64,000 bases of DNA. It comes from SHZI01 sp032122615. GTDB lineage: Bacteria > Pseudomonadota > Gammaproteobacteria > Steroidobacterales > GCA-2729495. How positions within the stretch are numbered: position 1 is the first letter of the stretch; each line of letters starts with the position of its first letter. The translations under genes were made by a program, and so were the position numbers. The notes under the pieces are model-generated. The model saw only the letters and a program-made list of their open reading frames with translations. It made no database searches and was not told the DNA's origin. The DNA is taken from assembly GCA_032122615.1 (NCBI GenBank), contig JAQBGF010000009.1, positions 1-64,000 on the forward strand, read 5' to 3'. Shown here piece after piece: positions 61,392 through 64,000 of this stretch.

Positions 61392-63559
61392 CCGCACCGC
61401 GACAGCCCCCCGCCACTATCATCGCCCTGATCGGCAACCCCAATACCGGCAAGAGCACTCTGTTCAATGCCCTGACCGGACTCCGCCAGAAGACGGCCAA
61501 CTACCCCGGCGTCACGGTCGAACGACACACCGGCGAGATCAATGTCGGCGGCCAGGCGGTAACCCTGGTCGATCTTCCCGGTGCCTACTCACTGGCTGCC
61601 CAGTCCCCCGACGAGATGGTGGCGATCGATGTGCTGCTCGGGCACGTCACCGATCTGCCGCGACCGCGGGCCGTGCTCGCCGTCGTTGATGCCACCAACC
61701 TCCGGCGCAATCTCTTCCTCGTGACGCAACTTGCCGAGCTCGACCTGCCGCTCGTCATCGCACTGAACCTCTCGGACATGGCCGAGAGCCGCGGCATACA
61801 CATCGACGCGGCGGAACTGGCGAGCCAGCTCGGCGCCACGGTGGTACCCGTATCCGCCAGCAGGGGTACCGGCATCGAGGCGCTGCGAACGGCGCTCGCT
61901 GCCGCGATCACGGGCCCTGCCAATACCCCGCTGTGCGTGCTTCCCGAGGTCTGTGCCGCTGCTGCCGACCTCGGCAAACGAGTGCGGGATGCCGGCTTGC
62001 ACCTCCAGGACTACGAAGTGGAACGCGCGCTCATTGACGCGCAGGGCATTGCGGAGCGGCGCTTCGAAATGACGGCAGGCGACGAGTTCAGCGCGGAACT
62101 TTCAAAGCTGCGCAGCCGGCTCGGTGCCGGCGTGCCGCTGGCGGAAGCCGAAGCGACGGCCCGCTACGGCCTGATTAACGCCATCGTCGCGCGCACCGAA
62201 CAGCGGGCGCTGCGGCAAATTACTTTTGGCGATCGTCTCGACCACATCACCAACCACCCTGTCATCGGCTCCGTGCTGTTCCTGCTGGTGATGGCGGCCG
62301 TGTTCCAGGCGGTGTTTTCCTGGGCGACGCCCCTGATGAACCTGATCGACGCCGGCACCGCCGCGCTTGGCGAATCGGTTCGCGCTCTGCTGCCCGACGG
62401 CGCCCTGGAAAGCCTGATAGTGGACGGCGTGATCGCCGGGGTCGGCGGCGTCATCGTCTTCCTGCCGCAGATCCTCATTCTGTTTGCCTTCATCATTTTT
62501 CTTGAAGACTCAGGCTACATGCCGCGCGTGGCCTTCATGGTCGACCGTTTGATGCGCACCGTCGGGCTGTCCGGCCAGTCCTTTATACCGATGCTGTCGA
62601 GTTTCGCGTGCGCGGTTCCCGGCATCATGGCGACGCGGGTAATCCCTGATCGCCGTGATCGCCTGGCCACGATCCTCGCCGCGCCATTCATGACCTGCTC
62701 GGCACGCCTGCCGATTTACGCCCTGCTGATCGGCGCCTTCGTCCCGGTACGGCATTACCTCGGCGGCCTCATAAACCTGCACGGCATCGTACTGCTCGGC
62801 CTCTATCTCCTCGGCATTCTCGGCGGCGTGCTCACGGCCCTGCTGATGAAGCGCACGTTCCTGCGCGGCCCCACGCCGACCTTCATGATCGAACTGCCCC
62901 CCTACCGCCTGCCCAACTGGCGTTCGCTGCTGCTCAAGCTGGCCGAACGGGGCCGAATTTTTCTCGTGCGGGCAGGTACCGTGATCTTCACGGTGGCCGT
63001 CCTGGTCTGGGCCCTCGCGTATTTCCCCCGGCCTGCCGAAATCGGCAACAGCTACGCCGGGGAACGGGAAGCGCTTGAAATCAGCGCGGTACCCGATCGG
63101 GAGCGCACCGCCCGCCTTTCCGCCCTCGATGCCGCGGAAGCCACCGCCTACCTGGAGCAGAGCTGGCTGGGCCGCCTCGGCCAGCTCGTCGCCCCCGCGT
63201 TCGCGCCGCTGGGCTGGGACTGGAAGGTATCGGCCGCAGTAATCGCGAGCTTCCCGGCGCGGGAGGTCGTGATCGCCGTGCTCGGCACGATCTACTCGGT
63301 GGGCGATCAGGGCGACAACGTGGAAGGAGCCCTGCGCGAGCGCTTGCAGACCGCGTCCCGCCCCGACGGCACACTGGTGTACACGGTGCCGATGGCGGTC
63401 GGGTTACTGATCTTCTACGCCTTTTGCCTGCAGTGTGCGGCGACGATTGCGGTGATCCGGCGTGAAACCAATACCTGGCGCTGGCCCGTTTTCGCGTGGG
63501 TCTACATGACCGGGCTCGGCTATCTCGGGGCTATGCTCGCCTTCCAGTTGGGCAGCTGA
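61388..63559 (+). CDS. feoB: Ferrous iron transporter FeoB
   Basis: The 723-residue protein has an N-terminal G domain (G1 GNPNTGKST, G3 DLPG, G4 NLSD), a helical GDI-like spacer and the membrane domain with two Gate motifs (PRVAFMVDRLMRTVGLSGQS and FPAREVVIAVLG regions). It imports Fe(II). It is coupled to feoA. Confidence 0.97.
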   Translation: MTAPRQPPATIIALIGNPNTGKSTLFNALTGLRQKTANYPGVTVERHTGEINVGGQAVTLVDLPGAYSLAAQSPDEMVAIDVLLGHVTDLPRPRAVLAVVDATNLRRNLFLVTQLAELDLPLVIALNLSDMAESRGIHIDAAELASQLGATVVPVSASRGTGIEALRTALAAAITGPANTPLCVLPEVCAAAADLGKRVRDAGLHLQDYEVERALIDAQGIAERRFEMTAGDEFSAELSKLRSRLGAGVPLAEAEATARYGLINAIVARTEQRALRQITFGDRLDHITNHPVIGSVLFLLVMAAVFQAVFSWATPLMNLIDAGTAALGESVRALLPDGALESLIVDGVIAGVGGVIVFLPQILILFAFIIFLEDSGYMPRVAFMVDRLMRTVGLSGQSFIPMLSSFACAVPGIMATRVIPDRRDRLATILAAPFMTCSARLPIYALLIGAFVPVRHYLGGLINLHGIVLLGLYLLGILGGVLTALLMKRTFLRGPTPTFMIELPPYRLPNWRSLLLKLAERGRIFLVRAGTVIFTVAVLVWALAYFPRPAEIGNSYAGEREALEISAVPDRERTARLSALDAAEATAYLEQSWLGRLGQLVAPAFAPLGWDWKVSAAVIASFPAREVVIAVLGTIYSVGDQGDNVEGALRERLQTASRPDGTLVYTVPMAVGLLIFYAFCLQCAATIAVIRRETNTWRWPVFAWVYMTGLGYLGAMLAFQLGS

Positions 63560-63569
63560 GGGCGCGACG

Positions 63570-63752
63570 GTGCCAGGCATTCAGGAAATCATCGCGCTCG
63601 GGATTGTGGCACTGGTCGTCGGCTTGTACGTTCGCCGCCGCTGGTCGCGCGGAAAATCCACGCGCAGATCAGGCGACTGCGGCGACTGCGCCTCGTCCGC
63701 GCCGCCAGCGAAAGAGTCCCCCGTGCGTTTCTATCGCCGGCAATCGAAGTAG
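63570..63752 (+). CDS. Small FeoB-associated Cys-containing membrane protein
   Basis: The 60-residue protein starts at GTG 63570, 10 bp after feoB. It has one membrane helix (about 5-21, IIALGIVALVVGLYV), a basic stretch, and a CxxC pair (GDCGDC). It resembles the short FeoB-associated Cys-rich membrane proteins that occupy the feoC position in many genomes. A role in FeoB function is inferred from position. Confidence 0.75.
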   Translation: MPGIQEIIALGIVALVVGLYVRRRWSRGKSTRRSGDCGDCASSAPPAKESPVRFYRRQSK

Positions 63753-63782
63753 CGCCGCAAACGCTCGCCCGGTGCCCCCTGC

Positions 63783-64000
63783 TCAGGCCCGGATGTAGCC
63801 GAGCGGCAACTCCGTGGTGGACTTGATGCATTCCAGGGCAAAGCTGGCGCTGACATCCGTCAGCCCGCCAACCCGAATCAGCTGCTTGTAGACGTTGTCG
63901 TAGGCCGCGATATCGGGAATGGCGAGCCGCAAGAGGTAATCAACGTCACCGCTCATGCGGTGAAACTCGACGACTTCGGGTATGGCCCGCACGACCGAAC
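63783..64000 (-). CDS. Lrp/AsnC family regulator, C-terminal part (5' end beyond right edge)
   Basis: About 72 residues of an open frame continue past base 64000. They match the Lrp/AsnC ligand-binding (RAM) domain: IPEVVEFHRMSGDVDYLLRL, AYDNVYKQLIRVGGLTDVSA and the ending ECIKSTTELPLGYI. The helix-turn-helix half is outside the window, so target and ligand cannot be judged. Confidence 0.9.
   Translation of the reverse strand, partial: SVVRAIPEVVEFHRMSGDVDYLLRLAIPDIAAYDNVYKQLIRVGGLTDVSASFALECIKSTTELPLGYIRA

Overview
The window is a chromosomal segment of a GC-rich gammaproteobacterium. Gene order is the strongest evidence. The blocks fabI-ppiD-(tRNA)-hupB-lon-clpX-clpP-tig-(tRNAs)-folD-ppi-lpxH, purF-cvpA-dedD-folC-accD-truA-fimV-asd and glyA-nrdR-ribD-ribE-ribBA-ribH-nusB-thiL-pgpA are all ancestral gammaproteobacterial arrangements, and the first two resemble Pseudomonas aeruginosa. 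FimX, DUF1820 and the rubrerythrin/DUF3501 cluster fit a Xanthomonadales, Nevskiales or Chromatiales-like lineage, but the genus cannot be fixed from this sequence. Nearly all of it is core genome. I see no insertion sequence, prophage, CRISPR array or rRNA.

Layout. 1-13.4 kb: an edge-truncated methyltransferase, fabI, the protein-quality-control block (ppiD, hupB, lon, clpX, clpP, tig) with seven tRNA genes, then folD, a periplasmic cyclophilin and lpxH. 13.4-27 kb, mostly minus strand: a kinase with a pseudo-receiver, purF, cvpA, a SPOR protein, folC, accD, truA, fimV, asd, aroC and prmB. 26.7-34.5 kb: psd, the complete EF-P modification set (epmA, efp, epmB), a FimX-like protein and a second FimV-like protein. 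34.5-43.1 kb: parC-parE, an operon of rubrerythrin, Fe-S oxidoreductase and DUF3501 behind a palindromic operator, xseB, and a kinase with a cyclic-nucleotide-binding domain. 43.2-50.3 kb: the riboflavin/thiamine/glyA cluster. 50.3-64 kb: a deacetylase-like enzyme, ettA, a DUF4145 protein, a Crp-family regulator facing a small secreted protein across three operators, purL, DUF1820, an orphan TagH-like FHA protein, Fur-controlled feoAB and an edge-truncated AsnC/Lrp regulator.

How the parts fit. Tig, ClpXP, Lon and PpiD are a folding and proteolysis module. EpmA and EpmB make beta-lysyl-EF-P from the efp product. FimX and the two FimV-type proteins point to type IV pili and polar organisation. 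FeoAB imports ferrous iron, and rubrerythrin with its Fe-S partner suggests peroxide defence.

The least expected items are: (i) a three-copy GTGTCA-N6-TGACAC operator array between a Crp-family regulator and an uncharacterised secreted protein; (ii) a REP doublet (REPIN-like) lying inside the ribBA reading frame; (iii) folC and a Ser/Thr kinase gene that both appear to start at CTG; (iv) a kinase with a degenerate receiver and another with an intact-looking cyclic-nucleotide pocket; (v) a 17-bp perfect palindrome over the rubrerythrin promoter; (vi) a hairpin that would bury the fimV ribosome-binding site.
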